Below, one piece after another: positions 54,572 to 64,000 of a stretch of 64,000 nt of DNA. The position numbers and the translations under genes were made by a program. The notes below the pieces were generated by a model. That model was not told where the DNA came from, did not search any database, and worked only from the letters and a program-made list of their open reading frames with translations. Position 1 is the stretch's first letter. Each line of letters opens with the position of its first letter. The stretch is from Rhodobacteraceae bacterium HTCC2150 (GTDB lineage: Bacteria; Pseudomonadota; Alphaproteobacteria; Rhodobacterales; Rhodobacteraceae): the NCBI GenBank assembly GCA_000169395.1, contig AAXZ01000006.1:1-64000 (forward strand). The letters run 5' to 3'.

Positions 54572-55678
54572 ATGATAATCACAGATATTTCTTCTTGCGT
54601 ATTACCAGATGGTGATGCGCTTGCCCGTGATTTACCAGGATCAGTTGAGGAACTTGGTGAGGATTTTGTTGCGAAATATGACAGTAAAACACTGTTTTAT
54701 GACGTTTTTTATTACAGAGATGGTCCACTAAAGAAGGTGATCGCCATTGGGCCAACTTTGCGCAAGACCCTGCGCGTTTTCCTAAAGTCTGCGGAAATCA
54801 CCATCGACGGTCTGCCGGTGCAGATGATCGAAACCAGCCCCAATAAACGGTTTTGCCAGCTTGAATTTGAGGTGCCTACGACAACGCCCAAGGTTCTGAG
54901 CATCCGTCATGAACAATTTAACGCCGACATTCCGATCAATTTGCCCTCGTTGCGCGATTTCGCAGGGACGCGGGCCATTACGACTTTGTCCAAAAACAAC
55001 CGATTGAACTGGATCGAGGATTAGGCCCGCCATCATATTGATGCGCATGGTGCAAATTCCTTGGTGTTTTTTGATAATGGTTCGGACGCCTATGATTTGA
55101 CCGAACTGCGGGAATGCATTGCGGGCATAAAGGGTTTGAAAGCTTCCGTCGTCTTGCGCCCTGAATTTACTTATGGTCCGTCAGGCAATCATCGCCAAGC
55201 CACGAATGCGCGGTATTTACAGTTTGCTATGTTCGCTATTTCCAAGATGCGGTTTTTGGCGGATGCCGATGCGGTTTTGAATGTGGATGTTGACGAAATG
55301 GTCTATTCAAAATCCGGCGCCAGCATTTTTGATGCCGTGAAAGAAGACACCAAAGGCTATATCACTTTACCCGGCACATGGCGTCATGCCACGCGTATGG
55401 GTGACAATGATGCCCCGCTAAGCCATGCGGATCACACCCATGAACATTTGGGGCAGGGGGATCAGATTTGGCCGAAATGGTGCGTGGATATGAAGGGTGC
55501 CATCACGGATGAGCCATGGCGCACGCACGGGTTCAACGGGATCACAGAAAATTTTCACGATGATTTCGGGTTTTTTCATTGTCGCCAGATCACCACCAAC
55601 TGGCATTTTTCGCGACCCCACTTGAACGCGGATGAATTGCGGCTTGATCCGTTCGCACAGGCCGTTTTGGCGGGCTAG
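54572..55678 (+). pseudogene. glycosyltransferase-like protein, internal amber stop
   Basis: The frame reads from ATG 54572 through RAITTLSKNNRLNWIED, meets TAG at codon 151 (55022-55024) and continues in the same frame ARHHIDAHGANSLVFFDNGS, with ADADAVLNVDVDEMVYSKSG and the end ITTNWHFSRPHLNADELRLD. Related family members usually have tryptophan after WIED, so the change is probably TGG to TAG. The DVDVDE-like metal site (NVDVDEM) indicates a sugar-nucleotide-dependent GT-A enzyme. Full length would be 368 residues. A product starting after the stop would lack the N-terminal third. Confidence 0.8.
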
Positions 55679-55707
55679 TCAGCGCTATTTTTGAAAAGTT
55701 CGGTATT

Positions 55708-55745
55708 CAGCAACCACCCGCTTTGGGCGGTTGCTGATTGTTTTG
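55708..55745. terminator. hairpin between the glycosyltransferase and RTX genes
   Basis: CAGCAACCACCC pairs with GGGCGGTTGCTG (one A-C mismatch) around the loop GCTTT, then ATTGTTTTG. It stands between convergent genes and can stop transcription of the plus-strand gene. Confidence 0.7.
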
Positions 55746-55772
55746 TGCAAGATCTCCAATCAGGATATCGCG

Positions 55773-57287
55773 TTAAACAAAGATAAAGTCATCCACGCCC
55801 AAATCGCCCAGCGTAACGCCGGTCAGGGTAATCGTGTCACCTGTGCCATCTGAAATCACCACATCAAGGCCGACTTGGGCGATGTGATTGCTGGCCAGCG
55901 TGGTTAGATCGGTATAATCCGTTATCGCGGTCACGCCGCTCAGGTCAATTTTCTCGCCGTCGTTGGTTGCGTTGAAATCTGTGATGATATCGACACCAAA
56001 TCCATCCACAAAGATGAAGGTGTCCAAACCTGAGCCACCTGACATCGTGTCGTCACCCGATCCACCGATTAGGGTGTCATTGCCGCCACCACCAAACAAT
56101 TGATCGTCGTTGGCACCGCCATCAAGCGTGTCTTCGCCTGCTTGCCCACGTAAAACATCATTGCCATTCCCGCCGTAGGCCTCATCGTTGCCAACGCCAC
56201 CAAAAAAGCTGTCGGCGAAATCGCCGCCATACATCACATCACTGTGGTTGCCGCCAAACAAAACATCTTGGTCGTCGCCGCCGAAAAGCGTGTCGTTACC
56301 AGAGTTGCCGTAAAGCGTGTCTTTGCCAGAACCGCCATAAAGTACGTCCACAGCACCATTGCCAAATAGCTTGTCACCGCCATCATCACCAACAAGCGTA
56401 TCCGTCCCAGCACCGCCAAAAAGGACATCTTTATCGTCACCGCCATAAAGCTTGTCTGCCCCATCTTGGCCATAAATCTTGTCGTTATTTTCGCCACCAT
56501 AAAGGCTATCGTTCTCGGTGCCGCCAAACAGCTTGTCCAGACCAACACCGCCGTAAAAGCTGTCGCTGTCAGCACCACCATAAAGCTTGTCGTTGCCTTC
56601 ATCGCCATACATTGTGTCGTTCGCTGCGCCGCCATAAAGGGCGTCGTTGCCAAGACCGCCGTACAAATCATCGGCGTCATCATCCCCATATAATTTGTCA
56701 GATTGGGCGCCACCGGAAATCACATCTTCGCCGTCACCACCAAACACCGTGTCTTTGCCAGCACCCGAGGAAAACACATCTGTCAAATTCGTGCCCGTGA
56801 TCGAGTCGTTTTCGGTGATCGTGCCGATGGCAATGTTGTTATAATCCAAAACCGCACCGGGGGCGAAGGGTCCGGAGGATATGGCACTCAATGTGCCAGA
56901 GGCTTCGACAGCCGCCATTAAGGCATCTAAATCTGACTGAGATGAAATTGAAAGCGCCGCGCCTCCGACCACAAAGACATTTTCAATGCCTGTGTTGGGA
57001 TCGAAAAAATTCATAATGTAGGATGTTTTGCCAAACAATGTCAGCGCACCAACATAGGCTTCGGTACTGAAGCCAAGGGCAACACCATCAATTTCTGTCA
57101 AATAAGATTGCCCAGTGACAGTGGAAAACGCAACAGTCGGCAAATCGCCATTTCCCGTGGCAAGGACGGAATACGTACTTGTGTAGTCATCCGTTGTAAT
57201 TGTTTAAAAGACGACGGAAACTTCATAAACGGCGTTATCCGATTCATCATAGCTCCAGGAAATGCCGGTCATTGTAAAAGTTGTCAC
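55773..57287 (-). pseudogene. RTX calcium-binding repeat protein, early ochre stop
   Basis: The C-terminal 330 residues carry about 25 glycine-aspartate nonapeptides (GGxGxDxLY type, such as GGAGTDTLVGDDGGDKLFGN), which fold with calcium into a beta-roll, then a serralysin-like end (DTFIFVDGFGVDIITDFNAT). This implies secretion by a type I system, not encoded here. A GTG at 57287, seven bases after GGAG, starts TTFTMTGISWSYDESDNAVY, but TAA at codon 28 (57204-57206) interrupts it; the frame resumes TITTDDYTSTYSVLATGNGD. Glutamine to stop is the simplest explanation. Translation from TTG 57143 would still give 456 residues with all repeats. Confidence 0.8.
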
Positions 57288-57462
57288 TAGAATTCTCCAA
57301 AAATAGATACACACACGCCCAAGGGGCATTTGGGTAAACTAAACACGCAGTTCGTGTTGGTGTAAAGGGTGCAACGATTCAGGAACGGTCGCAAATTCCT
57401 GAAAACCATTGGAAATTATGCACATAATGCGGGTACGTCAGGGGGGTCATTTCCAAATCACC

Positions 57463-57879
57463 TTACCCATCGCGCCCTGGTTCAGATGGATTGGATGAAA
57501 ACAGGGACATCTTGTTGCCTTGGGGATCGCGCAGGTAGCCGACGTAAAAATTAGGCCCATACGCCGCGCGAAAACCTGGTTGCCCCTCGTCTGTGCCACC
57601 ATGGGCAAGGGCGGCGGCATGAAGATCACGCACCTGTTGTTGATTTGCTGCCTCAAAGGCCACCATGGCCCCGTTGCCCGCACTTGCTGGTGCCCCATTA
57701 AAAGTTGGCTTTACATAGAAGTCGGGCAGAATGATCGACTGCCCCTCGGCCACGGGTAAAACATAACTTAACCCTTCCACGCCTTCGCTTAGCGTATATC
57801 CAAGCGCGGGCAAGAGCGCGTTGTAAAACACTTTGGCGCGGGCAATGTCATCGGCACCAACAGTAACATAGGCGATCAT
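57463..57879 (-). CDS. VOC (glyoxalase/bleomycin resistance) family protein
   Basis: Protein of 138 residues with two beta-alpha-beta-beta-beta units of the VOC superfamily: AYVTVGADDIARAKVFYNAL near the start and YVGYLRDPQGNKMSLFSSNP near the end. Members include lactoylglutathione lyases and metal-dependent dioxygenases; this short form is of unknown activity. ATG 57879 follows AAGGAAG. It is a single unit. Confidence 0.82.
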   Translation of the reverse strand: MIAYVTVGADDIARAKVFYNALLPALGYTLSEGVEGLSYVLPVAEGQSIILPDFYVKPTFNGAPASAGNGAMVAFEAANQQQVRDLHAAALAHGGTDEGQPGFRAAYGPNFYVGYLRDPQGNKMSLFSSNPSEPGRDG

Positions 57880-58057
57880 GTAAGGCTTCCTTTGCAAACA
57901 AGCATTTGTATCAATGATCGGTATGACACCACGTAATTGCCGCAACGACAAGGTTTCTTGGCGCGGTGAATTCCCGACATTCTTAGGTCGCCAATAGCTG
58001 TGTTCTGAAATTCAAATTTTGCTAATCCCATTACAAATTCTCTTGCAAGGTAAGCCC

Positions 58058-58987
58058 ATGTCGCCCAACACATCATCTGGCCCCGCTGAAATCAGTCACA
58101 GACGCGGATTGTTTTTTGTCTTTGCCGCAGGTGTTTTGTGGTCAACTGTTGGTCTTGGTATTCGATTGATTGAAGATGCCAGCGTTTGGCAAATCTTGCT
58201 GTATCGTTCCTTTGCCCTTAGCACATTTTTATATTTCGTGATCCGCATCCGCAGCGGCGAAAGCCCGTTTTCACAGGTGCACCGTGCCGGTATGCCCGCC
58301 GCCATTGCAGGTTTGGCGTTGGTTGCGGCCTATTCGGGCGGCATTTATTCGATTCAAGTTATTTCAGTAGCCAGCGCTTTGTTGTTGTTCGCCACTGCGC
58401 CCTTCATGACGGCAATATTAGGCTGGATCATATTGCAAGAACGCGTGCGCCCCGCCACATGGATGGCCATCGTTGTGGCCATTGTGGCTATTGCGATCAT
58501 GGTGTCAGGCCAAACCTCGGCGAGTACACAGAACGGGCAACTGGGCGGGATTTTGGCGGCCCTTGGTTCGGCCCTTGGCTTTTCGGTATTCACTGTCGCG
58601 TTGCGGTGGGGAAAATCGGGAGAAATGTTGCCATCGGTTTTTCTGTCGGGATTATTCGCCATCATCATCACATCGTCGCTTTGTCTATATTTGGGGATGT
58701 CATTGGTTCTGTCGCCACTTGATGCCGGCATTGCCATGGGAATGGGCGTATTTCAGGTCGGCGCTGGGTTGGTTCTATATACCTTGGGTTCACGGACCTT
58801 ACCCGCAGCAGAATTGGCACTGCTGTCGCTGGCCGAGGTTCTGTTGGGGCCTGTTTGGGTGTGGTTATTTTTGGGTGAGGATGCATCTGTCAGAACACTG
58901 ATCGGCGGGGCCATATTGCTTGCTGCCATTGCAGGCAATGCGCTGTCAGGCATTCGCAGGCGCCCCTTGCCCGTCAACAGAGTATAA
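58058..58987 (+). CDS. DMT family transporter (EamA domain)
   Basis: Inner membrane protein of 309 residues with about ten hydrophobic segments and two EamA repeats: LFFVFAAGVLWSTVGLGIRL begins the first and LGGILAALGSALGFSVFTVA the second. EamA transporters export amino acids, metabolites or drugs. AAGG lies before the ATG at 58058. It converges with pxpC, 16 bases apart. The substrate cannot be read from sequence. Confidence 0.87.
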   Translation: MSPNTSSGPAEISHRRGLFFVFAAGVLWSTVGLGIRLIEDASVWQILLYRSFALSTFLYFVIRIRSGESPFSQVHRAGMPAAIAGLALVAAYSGGIYSIQVISVASALLLFATAPFMTAILGWIILQERVRPATWMAIVVAIVAIAIMVSGQTSASTQNGQLGGILAALGSALGFSVFTVALRWGKSGEMLPSVFLSGLFAIIITSSLCLYLGMSLVLSPLDAGIAMGMGVFQVGAGLVLYTLGSRTLPAAELALLSLAEVLLGPVWVWLFLGEDASVRTLIGGAILLAAIAGNALSGIRRRPLPVNRV

Positions 58988-59003
58988 CTTGGGTAGCAGC
59001 CCG

Positions 59004-60005
59004 TCATTCATCGATAAAGGCTTGGATCAGGTTTTCGCGCATCAGGCGTTGGGCCAACGTTCCCCGCGCCACAGAAATACGATCGAGGTATTGTTTCTTG
59101 CCTGTTTGAAATGCGCGTGCTTGGGCTATGGCCTGCTGGCATGAAATCACTGAAAACCGCAAATCTTGACCCGCGCGATGTTGCGCAATTCTGTCGGTGT
59201 CACATGAAATGATCGTCGCAATCTTGGGATAACCGCCGGTTGTTTGATGATCCGCAAGCAACACGGTCGGAATGCCATCACCAGAAACTTGGATGGCGCC
59301 ACGCACAATCGGTTCAGAAGGGATCGACAAAACCTCGCGCAAGGTCAGTTTACACCCATCAAGTCGCATTCCCATGCGATCATAAGCATCCGTAACCCGA
59401 AAGGTCGCCGCACAAAGCTGTGCCACAGCATCGTCAGCGAAATGATGATCTTGTGGACCAGCAACAACGCGAAATGATCCGTGTTGCACAAAATCTGGGC
59501 GCGGAATTTCACCCAAGCGATCCTCGCGGATAACGGCATCGTCTATTTTCAAAACTTGGCCTGCTTGAATGGCCCCACCCCCAAACCCTGACGTTGAATG
59601 GGTTGCCTGACTGCCAAGCCAACTGGGGCAATTAAGTGTGCCTGCAAATGCAATATACGCCCAACTGCCTGCCACACCCGCACGGATCGCAAGACGTTCG
59701 CCTTTTTTAAGGGTTAGGATTGTCCATGAGGATGTTTTGTTTCCATCATGATCGACGACAAAATCACCACCCGTCACCGCAACGGTGATTTCCCCCGCCT
59801 TGCATTGCAAGATCATACCGGCCAATGAAATTTCAATCACTGTTTGACCGGCTGGGTTACCAAGGGCCGCATGAGCGGCATCAAAGGCCAGTCGATCCAT
59901 TGGTCCGGATGCCGCCACACCATAACGCATGTTACCGGGACGCCCGGCATCCTGAAACGTAACCAATGGCCCCGCGAAAACGGTCAAAATTTCCGCCTCA
60001 GCCAT
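59004..60005 (-). CDS. pxpC: 5-oxoprolinase subunit PxpC
   Basis: Protein of 333 residues, KipA/biotin-dependent carboxyltransferase C type. It opens with LTVFAGPLVTFQDAGRPGNMR YGVAASGPMD and has the MILQCKAGEITVAVTGGDFV segment and VSGDGIPTVLLADHQTTGGY near residue 230. With PxpA and PxpB it forms the ATP-dependent prokaryotic 5-oxoprolinase, opening 5-oxoproline (pyroglutamate) to glutamate. It overlaps pxpB by 8 bases. Last gene of pxpABC. Confidence 0.93.
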   Translation of the reverse strand: MAEAEILTVFAGPLVTFQDAGRPGNMRYGVAASGPMDRLAFDAAHAALGNPAGQTVIEISLAGMILQCKAGEITVAVTGGDFVVDHDGNKTSSWTILTLKKGERLAIRAGVAGSWAYIAFAGTLNCPSWLGSQATHSTSGFGGGAIQAGQVLKIDDAVIREDRLGEIPRPDFVQHGSFRVVAGPQDHHFADDAVAQLCAATFRVTDAYDRMGMRLDGCKLTLREVLSIPSEPIVRGAIQVSGDGIPTVLLADHQTTGGYPKIATIISCDTDRIAQHRAGQDLRFSVISCQQAIAQARAFQTGKKQYLDRISVARGTLAQRLMRENLIQAFIDE

Positions 60006-60705
60006 TTTTTACCCCCTGATCCAAGCTTTCAAATGCCATCAAATCGATGCGTTCAAACGTTACACGATCACCGACATCAAAAAGGAACGGGTGGTTTGGG
60101 TCGCCTGTAAAGATTTGGTTCGGTGAACGGCCAATGATTGACCACCCCGTTGGCATGGTCAGCGTCGTGATCAGGCATTGCGGGCCAGCAATGACAACGC
60201 TGCCCGCGGGCACATCACGTACCGCTGCCTTTTTCCGCGGCACCTGAATTTGTGTATCCACCCCTGAAAGATAGGCGTAACCCGGTGAAAAACCATACAT
60301 CAGAACATGAAAATCACCCGCAAGATGGGCATTAATCACCGCATCTGTTGACAGGCCAGTGGCCGTGGCAACCGCGTTTAGATCGGTTGAAAAGGGGGTT
60401 TCGTAACAGACTTGAATTTTCCGACGCACGCCGTGACTGCGTTCGATTTTCAAACCTTGCAAAAGGCGCAGAACATGCGCCTTTATCGCGCCGTGATCGG
60501 TTATAACAGGATCAAACGACACCAAAAGATTGACCAATGCAGGCACAGTTTCAATCATGCCAGCGGGCATTTCGGTCGCAAGCGCCTTATCAAGAGCAAT
60601 AACCTTGGCATGGGCAGCATCACTGATTTTGTCGGCAAACCCCACCATTAGGGCATGATCTGCAACAGGTTTAAATTCTGGTTCCATGAACCGTTCTTTT
60701 GACAT
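59998..60705 (-). CDS. pxpB: 5-oxoprolinase subunit PxpB
   Basis: Protein of about 235 residues, KipI type. Typical are VNLLVSFDPVITDH, VCYETPFSTDLNAVA (usually CY..E F..DL), LMYGFSPGYAYLSGVDTQIQ, VPRKKAAVRDVPAGSVVIAG and TGWSIIGRSP. It acts with PxpA and PxpC in ATP-dependent cleavage of 5-oxoproline. It begins just inside the pxpA stop region (ATG 60705); ATG 60687 is also possible. Confidence 0.92.
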   Translation of the reverse strand: MSKERFMEPEFKPVADHALMVGFADKISDAAHAKVIALDKALATEMPAGMIETVPALVNLLVSFDPVITDHGAIKAHVLRLLQGLKIERSHGVRRKIQVCYETPFSTDLNAVATATGLSTDAVINAHLAGDFHVLMYGFSPGYAYLSGVDTQIQVPRKKAAVRDVPAGSVVIAGPQCLITTLTMPTGWSIIGRSPNQIFTGDPNHPFLFDVGDRVTFERIDLMAFESLDQGVKNG

Positions 60706-60706
60706 C

Positions 60707-61471
60707 TTAACGTTTAGAAAAACTGGAAATCCGAACACCGTCCGCCGTTAAGCGATCAAATATCTGACGCGCCATTTTAACGGCACCCGCACTGTCACCA
60801 TGAACACAGATTGAATGCGCCGCAAGTTTGATCGGATCACCGTCAATCACTGGCATCAACCCTGTTTCAAGGAACGAAACCAATCGTTCGGCTGCTTCTA
60901 TCGCGTCATGGATCATCGCGCCATCTTGGCCCCGCGGCACCAGTTGCCCAGTTAATAGATACCCACGATCCGCAAAAATCTCTGAATACACAGGCGCCCC
61001 TGCGCGTTTGGCGGCCTTTTCACTCTGGGTGCCCGAAATCGCAAGAATGGCCAAGTTAGGGTCGATTTTTTGCACGGCGGCGACAATGGCATCGGCCACA
61101 TCAGAATCCCGCGCTGCCAAATTGCCAAGCGCACCATGGGGTTTGACATAGGTGACAGGCACGCCCACCTGCGCGGCAACACCGATTAACGCCCCGATTT
61201 GTGCCGCACACATTCTGCCAATTTCATCAGGGTGCATGGGAATAACGCGCCGTCCGAACCCTTCTTTGTCGTTATAACCTGGGTGCGCACCCACATTGAC
61301 CCCATTTTCGCGCGCCAATTCCAGCGTTCTAAACATGGTTTCTGGGTCACTTGCGTGCCCGCCACAAGCAACATTCGCGGATGTTACAATCGACAGCATT
61401 TGTTCATCATCACCCATTCCCCATGGGCCAAAACCTTCGCCAAGATCGGAATTTAGATCAATGCTTACCAT
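60707..61471 (-). CDS. pxpA: 5-oxoprolinase subunit PxpA
   Basis: Protein of 254 residues of the LamB/YcsF family. Signature segments are SIDLNSDLGEGFGPWGMGDD, SANVACGGHASDPETMFRTL, NVGAHPGYNDKEGFGRR, VTYVKPHGALGNLAARDSDV and ADRGYLLTGQLVPRGQDGAM. It is the barrel subunit that carries the hydrolytic site for 5-oxoproline. First gene of pxpABC. The operon would return glutamate from pyroglutamate formed by damage or by glutathione turnover. Confidence 0.94.
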   Translation of the reverse strand: MVSIDLNSDLGEGFGPWGMGDDEQMLSIVTSANVACGGHASDPETMFRTLELARENGVNVGAHPGYNDKEGFGRRVIPMHPDEIGRMCAAQIGALIGVAAQVGVPVTYVKPHGALGNLAARDSDVADAIVAAVQKIDPNLAILAISGTQSEKAAKRAGAPVYSEIFADRGYLLTGQLVPRGQDGAMIHDAIEAAERLVSFLETGLMPVIDGDPIKLAAHSICVHGDSAGAVKMARQIFDRLTADGVRISSFSKR

Positions 61472-61727
61472 TTTCTTTCCTTACCCGTACCAACAGATGA
61501 TTTAATACATTCGTACGCGCGGCCCCATAACAGCGCAACAGATAGAATGATGATGCGTAATCTAAACGCACGTTTTGGTGTTTGGGTGCTGAACACTTGC
61601 CAAGTTTTTTCATCAGTGTGCCGTTTTCTGATGAAACATCCCTTTGTCGGCTTTTCACTTAACGTCTAAGATTGTGACCACCCACAAAATTGTAGTAGTA
61701 CACATTCGAACATTTAGGAGAGTTTCT

Positions 61728-62171
61728 TTGATAAAATCATTTTTGACGTGCTGCGGCCTTATTTGCATCAATTCGAGTGCAATGGCAGACCCAATTACTG
61801 TGACAAAAACCTATAACTATTCGCATCCTGTTTACGCGTCTCAAGATGCTGCATGTGTCACTTCGATTTTGGAAAAAATAGCGCCAAAATTTGTCGGATT
61901 GTCAGAAATCTCCCTGAGTTCTAACTCAATGGTTGAAACGCAAAACGGCGCCTTGGCAATCTATGCTGGCGTAAAATTCATCAGCCAATATGGAAATGCA
62001 GAGGGCACAATAAACTGCGTTTTTGCGCCAAATCGCAAATCTATCACAGATATCGCGATCGTTTTTGAAGGTCGTGGCCTTGGTGGGCACAAAGCACGTG
62101 GCCGTATTTCTAGGTCAAAAGACCCTGCTAATTGGAAATCAACGTCCTTGGCCGTAACAGTCGTTGAATGA
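61728..62171 (+). CDS. small exported protein of unknown function
   Basis: Protein of 147 residues with an N-terminal signal peptide: a TTG start at 61728, five bases after AGGAGAG, opens IKSFLTCCGLICINSSAMA with cleavage before DPITV. The rest has beta strands and two cysteines (AACVTSILEKI and GTINCVFAPN) that could form a disulfide in the periplasm. I do not recognise a family. It lies between pxpA (divergent) and a desaturase gene on the same strand, 103 bases ahead. Confidence 0.65.
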   Translation: MIKSFLTCCGLICINSSAMADPITVTKTYNYSHPVYASQDAACVTSILEKIAPKFVGLSEISLSSNSMVETQNGALAIYAGVKFISQYGNAEGTINCVFAPNRKSITDIAIVFEGRGLGGHKARGRISRSKDPANWKSTSLAVTVVE

Positions 62172-62274
62172 GCCGATAAAGCGCGTTGCCAATTATACAA
62201 AGTGGCCAAAGCAACAAGATAGGGATGCCCCTCTCATAGATTGACCGCGGTTTAACGCTTGCGTAAGTTTATTC

Positions 62275-63345
62275 GTGCCAAATGAATATTCACTTTCTGC
62301 CCATGCGCAACGCGCGGCGGTCGACACCAAAACAATTGCGCCAAATTGGTTTCGCCCGACGGTCGATCCCTTGGCCGTTCGCGAGTTGATGCAGAAATCA
62401 GATGCAATTGCATTGCGCGATACGATCATTTGGCTAGGGGCAATGGCCATAGCGGGCACCATCGCCGTTATGCTTTGGCCATCTTGGTGGTCAGCGCCGT
62501 TCTGGATTGTTTATGGCGTTCTTTATGGATCAGGCGCGGATTCGCGTTGGCATGAATGCGGGCACAAAACAGCATTTAAATCCGCATGGATGAACAATTT
62601 TGTCTATCAAATCGCGTGTTTCATGATGATGCGAAATCCCGCCGTTTGGCGCGCCAGTCACGTACGGCACCACACAGACACCATCGTTGTTGGCCGTGAT
62701 CCAGAAATCGTAGCGATGCGCCCCCCTGATTTGATCCGTATTGCCTTGATGTTCATCGGGCTCGTGGATGTTTTTGTGGCATTCAAACGCATGTTTCTTC
62801 ATGCGCGCGGGCGCATTCATCCCGAAGAGGCCATGTATGTCGCGAAAAGGGAATATCCCAAGGTGTTTTTGGTCGCACGAATTTGGTTGGTGATATACGC
62901 CAGCACAATTTCGTTGGCCATTATTTACGGATCGATCGTACCTTTGATGATTGTTGGTTTTCCCCGGTTATACGGGGCGTGGCATCATGTGATGACTGGT
63001 TTGTTGCAACATCTTGGCTTGGCCGAAAATGTTTCTGATCACCGGTTAAACACGCGCACCGTTTTGATGAACCCCATCAGCCGTTTCATTTATTTGAACA
63101 TGAATTATCATTTAGAACATCACATGTTTACCATGGTTCCTTACTATAATCTTCCCAAACTGCATGAACTGATCAAGCATGATATCCCCAAACCCGCGCC
63201 TTCGATTTTTGCCGCCTTTAGGGGGTTAGCGCCTGTTTTAGTCAAACAATTGAAATACAACGATGCGGTCATTATTCAAGATTTGCCAAAAGGGGCGACG
63301 CCTTATCGGGATGAGGTTGAAAAACTGCGGCCTCACGCGGTTTAG
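62275..63345 (+). CDS. fatty acid desaturase family membrane protein
   Basis: Di-iron membrane enzyme of 356 residues with three histidine boxes: HECGH (93-97), HVRHH (129-133) and HLEHH near residue 282. Hydrophobic segments lie at about 48-85, 155-175 and 200-225. The box types match acyl desaturases or related carbon hydroxylases. The conserved MNYHLEHHMFTMVPYYNLPK near the third box suits a lipid-modifying role. No strong promoter or ribosome site was found for ATG 62275. Exact substrate unknown. Confidence 0.86.
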   Translation: MPNEYSLSAHAQRAAVDTKTIAPNWFRPTVDPLAVRELMQKSDAIALRDTIIWLGAMAIAGTIAVMLWPSWWSAPFWIVYGVLYGSGADSRWHECGHKTAFKSAWMNNFVYQIACFMMMRNPAVWRASHVRHHTDTIVVGRDPEIVAMRPPDLIRIALMFIGLVDVFVAFKRMFLHARGRIHPEEAMYVAKREYPKVFLVARIWLVIYASTISLAIIYGSIVPLMIVGFPRLYGAWHHVMTGLLQHLGLAENVSDHRLNTRTVLMNPISRFIYLNMNYHLEHHMFTMVPYYNLPKLHELIKHDIPKPAPSIFAAFRGLAPVLVKQLKYNDAVIIQDLPKGATPYRDEVEKLRPHAV

Positions 63346-63427
63346 GTTTCAATCATGAAAACACCCCGCGCCACATGGGAACGGGGTGAAATGATTGATC
63401 TGCGTCGGCAATATCCCTTTATTTTGG

Positions 63428-64000
63428 CTAAACGCCGACTTGAACCGCACGATTGCCGCTAAGAGCAAACCGAACAGCCACGGCCCCAACAACGATCGAC
63501 AGCAAGGCCAATATCGCGGCGACACTCAGCGTGGAAACGCCACTTAACCCAGCACCGATAGTACAACCACCAGCCAGCACACCACCCGCGCCCATCAAGA
63601 TGCCACCAGCGCCATAGCGCAGTGTTTCACGGGGGTCGGTAAAACTGACCAACGACAATTCAGAACGAGCGGCCGCACTTAGAAACGCGCCAACAAGCAC
63701 GCCGCCGATAAGGCCGACGCCAAAACCAGCAGGCAGGGCAGTGGACGCAAGTGTCCAAAACAGGCTTTCGGTCCAAGGCAAGGTAAAGGCCAACGATTGC
63801 ACAGGTGCGGGATCAAATTCATCCATCAACAAGGTGGATGTTCCAACCCAACCAAGTGCAACCACAAGCCCAATCACCACACTAAGAAACAGGTGCAAAG
63901 GCGCGGCGTTAAACCGGCGTGCCAACCAGAACGCCGTGACAAGAATAATGAAAGGAATGACAAATCCAGCCCCTTGGATAAACGCAAGGCTTGGGAACGG
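63428..64000 (-). CDS. YeeE/YedE family sulfur transporter, partial
   Basis: The frame runs in from the right edge without a start, so at least 190 residues are seen. It has membrane segments such as FVIPFIILVTAFWLA, LFLSVVIGLVVALGWV and LSVAAILALLSIVVGAVAVR. The conserved cysteine motif GAGGVLAGGCTIGAGLSG is the mark of YeeE/YedE (TsuA-like) proteins, which take up thiosulfate or move sulfur compounds. The N-terminal half lies outside the window. Confidence 0.85.
   Translation of the reverse strand, partial: PFPSLAFIQGAGFVIPFIILVTAFWLARRFNAAPLHLFLSVVIGLVVALGWVGTSTLLMDEFDPAPVQSLAFTLPWTESLFWTLASTALPAGFGVGLIGGVLVGAFLSAAARSELSLVSFTDPRETLRYGAGGILMGAGGVLAGGCTIGAGLSGVSTLSVAAILALLSIVVGAVAVRFALSGNRAVQVGV

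Noticed and set aside
7543-55024. Reassignment of TAG to an amino acid, suggested by in-frame TAG codons in integrase 1 and the glycosyltransferase gene
   Set aside because: TAG ends clearly complete genes here, for example dctP, dctM, xdhC and parA, and TAA interrupts two other genes. Ordinary pseudogene formation explains the pattern.
55773-56760. Regular short repeats resembling a CRISPR or tandem repeat array
   Set aside because: The period of 27 bases encodes the nonapeptide glycine-aspartate repeats of the RTX protein; there are no spacers.
63362-63388. Terminator after the desaturase gene (CACCCCG ... CGGGGTG)
   Set aside because: The stem has only seven pairs with a 13 base loop and no T-run on either side.

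Overview
The window looks like part of a large plasmid or chromid of an alphaproteobacterium of the Rhodobacterales (Roseobacter group). The basis is protein resemblance (RepABC, Rep_3/ParAB plasmid modules, TRAP transporters, DUF3726, SoxB-like sarcosine oxidase, MYG1-like hydrolase) and the perfect match of three sites to the repABC parS consensus. No rRNA, tRNA or CRISPR array was seen. The only ribosome-linked gene is an RNA helicase.

Layout. 1-2815: right part of an IS481-type element that cuts off a MurC-like ligase gene, then a YdcF-like gene and a Stf0-type sulfotransferase. 2816-34308: a 30.8 kb segment bounded by two identical 681 bp direct repeats. It carries its own ParA-ParB-Rep_3 replication module with iteron-like repeats (16.3-20.5 kb), so the simplest reading is a small circular plasmid that integrated by a single homologous crossover. 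34309-64000: host replicon with regulator/oxidoreductase genes, a gnd-epimerase-galE sugar block, a full repABC operon with parS sites and a probable counter-transcribed RNA (47.1-50.9 kb), a DEAD-box helicase, a broken glycosyltransferase gene, a broken RTX gene, the 5-oxoprolinase genes pxpABC, a desaturase and a YeeE-type transporter running off the right edge.

The most interesting content is a split metabolic system inside the 30.8 kb segment. A TetR regulator is divergent to an operon for a two-domain molybdenum hydroxylase (2Fe-2S plus molybdopterin, no FAD subunit), a TRAP transporter, an AhpD-like protein, a 568-residue protein of unknown function and a DUF3726 protein. About 18 kb away lies a second operon: ferredoxin reductase, 7Fe ferredoxin, a small monooxygenase-like protein and XdhC. 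Both promoter regions carry the same 18 bp operator, TAAGTA-N6-TACTTA. If the segment is closed into a circle, the two operons become convergent neighbours about 1.6 kb apart. I infer one catabolic unit in which ferredoxin and its reductase replace the missing FAD subunit; the substrate is unknown.

Decay is common. The IS transposase, both tandem integrases, a NERD-domain gene, a glycosyltransferase gene and an RTX gene each carry one frameshift or nonsense change, and dctB-like and soxB-like fragments meet tail to tail. The plasmid-maintenance genes and most metabolic genes look intact.
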